Shown here piece after piece: positions 62,362 to 64,000 of a stretch of DNA of 64,000 nt (position 1 is the stretch's first letter; each line of letters opens with the position of its first letter). Below the pieces are notes generated by a model. It was given only the letters and a program-made list of their open reading frames with translations. It had not been told where the DNA came from and did not search any database. Position numbers and translations under genes: made by a program. This DNA comes from Kocuria rosea (lineage in GTDB: Bacteria > Actinomycetota > Actinomycetes > Actinomycetales > Micrococcaceae): assembly GCF_023715525.1 (NCBI RefSeq), contig NZ_JAMBOG010000015.1:27331-91330 (forward strand), given 5' to 3'.

Positions 62362-62571
62362 TGGATGACCAGGATGCCGATTAGGAACCGGGGCCTGGGC
62401 GGCACCGTCGATGCACTAACCAGCGGCTGCGGCGTACGTATGGATTTGCAACACGGTGACCTCCCCTGCGCCCAGCCCCAGTGACGTCCGGGCGTTCATG
62501 TCCTGAGCCTTGCGATGGTGTGCTGCGGTGGATCGTGTCAGGGCGACCGTTCAGGGCTGTGAGGAGCAGAG
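62362..62571. repeat. duplicated segment, copy 2
   Basis: It aligns with 59080-59323 over its whole length. The match covers the small frame and extends about 60 bp past its stop and about 75 bp upstream of its start. Confidence 0.6.
62416..62499 (-). CDS. conserved 27-residue small frame, copy 2
   Basis: The minus strand reads MNARTSLGLGAGEVTVLQIH then TYAAAAG and TAG, the same length and ending as copy 1 (59132-59215). About half the residues differ. There is no strong ribosome-binding site; GCTCAGGAC precedes the ATG. Confidence 0.4.
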   Translation of the reverse strand: MNARTSLGLGAGEVTVLQIHTYAAAAG

Positions 62572-62634
62572 GAGTACGAGGGAAAACTTCCGTTCGCTGT
62601 GTCTCCGCGTCGCCAGTCGGAGGTGGATGGTGGC

Positions 62635-63498
62635 TCAGGCCCGGAGCTTGTGCCTGAAGGCGTTTGCAGCCCAGTCGCGAAAGCTGGTCCACGGCAGGTG
62701 GGGAGGATTGGCATGCAACCGCGGAAGGTTCACTTGGTAGCCGGTGTGCTGCAGGAATTTCCACATGGCTTTCATGTCGCTGCTCCCGATGGAGCCCAAG
62801 GCCACTTCGTCGTGGCGCACCGGTCGCCCCAGTGCCCTGGTGAGGGTCTCGGCCATCTGTGCTGGGGTGAGGCTGTCACCGGCCAGCTCGATGCGTTGCC
62901 CGGCGAACGGGACAGGGTCGAGCAGGACGGCGGCGGCGTAGCGGCCCAAATCGGCGCGCGCCAACTGTTGTAGTTGCTGGTCCGGGGGCAGCGGCAATTG
63001 CAGCACTCCATCGCGGATGTGCTGTTCGCCGCCCAGGGCGTTGTCGAAGAAGTACGTGGGCGCAAGGATCGTGTACGGCATGTCAGAACCGGTCAGCTCG
63101 GACTCGATGACGGCCTTGCTCTCGAAGTGTGGCACACCGCTGTCCCCGTGGGCGCCGGCGACGGAACTGAACACCAAGTGCGGCACCTGCGCCTTGTCGG
63201 CAGCGGTAAGAATTGCACGGCCCTGAATCATTTCTGCATCTGTCCCGGCCTCAAACGGCGTGGTCAGGGCGAAGACGGAGCGCGTGCCCTGCATGGCGGT
63301 GGCGAGCGATGCGGTGTCATCCAGGAAGCCTGCTACGACCTCGATCCCTTCGCGCTCCAGCCGGGTGGCCGAGGAAGAGTGGGGATCACGCACAAGAGCA
63401 CGTACCGGTGCTCCTTTGGCCTGCAGGGCACGCACGACGGCGCCGCCCTGCCCGCCGGTGGCACCTAGCACCAGTACCGGTTGTTGATCGGTCGTCAT
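62635..63498 (-). CDS. NmrA-like NAD(P)-binding protein
   Basis: A 287-residue atypical SDR of the NmrA/HSCARG type. The dinucleotide motif is VLGATGGQGGAVVRALQAKG (residues ~9-28), and VRALVRDPHSSSATRLEREG and VFSSVAGAHGDSGVPHFESK follow. It lacks the Tyr-x-x-x-Lys active site, as expected for NmrA redox sensors. GAGGAAAGTTC precedes the ATG, and a GATGGC hexamer array lies just upstream. Confidence 0.88.
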   Translation of the reverse strand: MTTDQQPVLVLGATGGQGGAVVRALQAKGAPVRALVRDPHSSSATRLEREGIEVVAGFLDDTASLATAMQGTRSVFALTTPFEAGTDAEMIQGRAILTAADKAQVPHLVFSSVAGAHGDSGVPHFESKAVIESELTGSDMPYTILAPTYFFDNALGGEQHIRDGVLQLPLPPDQQLQQLARADLGRYAAAVLLDPVPFAGQRIELAGDSLTPAQMAETLTRALGRPVRHDEVALGSIGSSDMKAMWKFLQHTGYQVNLPRLHANPPHLPWTSFRDWAANAFRHKLRA

Positions 63499-63509
63499 GA
63501 ACTTTCCTC

Positions 63510-63532
63510 GATGGCGATGGCGATGGCGATGG
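63510..63532. repeat. GATGGC hexamer tandem array
   Basis: Nearly four head-to-tail GATGGC units lie 12 nt upstream of the NmrA start codon, in its leader. Slippage here would change leader length but not the reading frame. Confidence 0.75.
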
Positions 63533-63793
63533 ACGTATGGAACAGAGGAGTTCTGATTCTCCAATTCCTGCGTCCTGGATGAATGGCGATGATGGTGACC
63601 CCCGCTGAGCGCGGGTCCGGATAATCCGCGGGGCGACCGTCGGCGCGCTCTGGGGCGAAGCTGTGTGACTGGCGCCCGCCGGAACGGCTCAGGGGTCCTT
63701 GCCCGGGAGGAGTGGGCGTCGGGAATTGCGGGATGTCCCGAGGATGCCTGCTCGTCGAGACACCCCGCTCCGTCCTGCCCACTCCACCTAGGC

Positions 63794-63821
63794 ATCACGG
63801 CCATCATGGGATGGCCGTGAT
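63794..63821. terminator. hairpin, terminator-like
   Basis: A perfect 12-bp stem ATCACGGCCATC/GATGGCCGTGAT with loop ATGG, followed on the plus strand by TTGGTTG. It stands between the NmrA leader and the IS630-type transposase and may insulate the latter from read-through. Confidence 0.55.
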
Positions 63822-63945
63822 TTGGTTGCGCCCCGGTTTCTTCCCGGGGCCGTGACCCGGTGGGTCAGTACATCTAGTGCCGTGGCTGGGAACGTTTGCC
63901 GTGTAGGCGCAGACTGGGGTTGTCTTGTCTTCCCCGGAGGCTGCG

Positions 63946-64000
63946 ATGTCCGAGCGTGTGCGTGTCCGAGAGATCTCCGATGAGGAGGGCAACCGGCTGC
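63946..64000 (+). CDS. IS630-family transposase, N terminus only
   Basis: The last 18 codons of the window read MSERVRVREISDEEGNRL. This is the usual opening of actinobacterial IS630-type transposases, which continue into a helix-turn-helix. Upstream CCGGAGGCTGCG is a fair ribosome-binding site. The rest is outside the window. Confidence 0.65.
   Translation, partial: MSERVRVREISDEEGNRL

Larger units (their letters stand above)
63499..63945. other. 447-bp region between NmrA gene and transposase
   Basis: It contains the hexamer repeat, the hairpin at 63794-63821 and the left part of an IS630-type element; no gene is seen. CATCTAGTGCCGTGG around 63870 may be near the element's end, but the terminal repeat cannot be fixed without the right half. 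Confidence 0.45.

Noticed and set aside
1..64000. tRNA, rRNA and CRISPR arrays
   Set aside because: I looked for T-loop motifs, conserved rRNA stretches and regularly spaced repeats by eye and found none; a tRNAscan/Infernal run would be decisive.

Overview
The window is about 64 kb from a very GC-rich actinobacterium, most likely of the Micrococcaceae and plausibly Kocuria-like. This is inferred from codon use, many GTG starts, -10 hexamers placed 6-7 nt before the start codon (leaderless genes), a GAF-ANTAR regulator, MT0933-type mini-proteins and a c-di-AMP riboswitch in front of a cell-wall hydrolase. No rRNA, tRNA or CRISPR array was seen.

Region 1 (1-9.7 kb): a Mut7-C RNase (5' truncated by the window edge), an ABC-F ATPase, a NimT/CynX-type exporter, a small secreted protein, a macrolide-type glycosyltransferase, a mini-protein, a short UvrA paralogue and a DUF1275 membrane protein. 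Region 2 (9.7-15.5 kb): a gluconate/idonate locus with a divergent GntR regulator, then gntP permease, SDR 5-ketogluconate reductase, idonate dehydrogenase and gluconokinase. Region 3 (15.5-31 kb): single genes and pairs (CBS protein, FAD oxidase, GDPD-like protein, asparaginase, FetB-like permease, LysR plus TDT exporter, a SnoaL-YCII fusion, two hydrolases). Region 4 (30-35 kb): an AraC regulator, an aldehyde dehydrogenase and a divergent GMC (choline-dehydrogenase-like) oxidoreductase, whose shared intergenic DNA holds two mirror-image copies of one promoter/operator. Region 5 (34.8-43 kb): c-di-AMP riboswitch plus NlpC/P60-like protein, large-subunit catalase, secreted HNH lipoprotein, DedA-like protein, Gfo/Idh dehydrogenase, dienelactone hydrolase. 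Region 6 (42-48.2 kb): a LacI regulator facing a five-gene catabolic operon (CE4 deacetylase/imidase, MFS importer, two SDRs, Old Yellow Enzyme), with a promoter and operator visible between them. It is the strongest candidate here for an uncharacterised pathway. Region 7 (48.3-53.6 kb): stress and housekeeping genes (hemerythrin, GAF-ANTAR, SRPBCC, DUF1801, GNAT).

Region 8 (about 52.5 kb to the end) looks accessory. Base composition is visibly less GC-rich, and it holds remnants of a NERD-domain gene, a plasmid-type ParB, a frameshifted gene and a 5'-truncated MazG-like gene. Between these lie cspA, a WYL regulator with a divergent hydrolase, a CGNR-type regulator, a second secreted HNH protein, DUF1643, a RibD-type reductase and NmrA. 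There is also a complete IS481-family element with its CTAG target duplication, an IS630-type transposase start at the right edge, and a duplicated segment of about 0.2 kb that carries a conserved 27-residue open frame.
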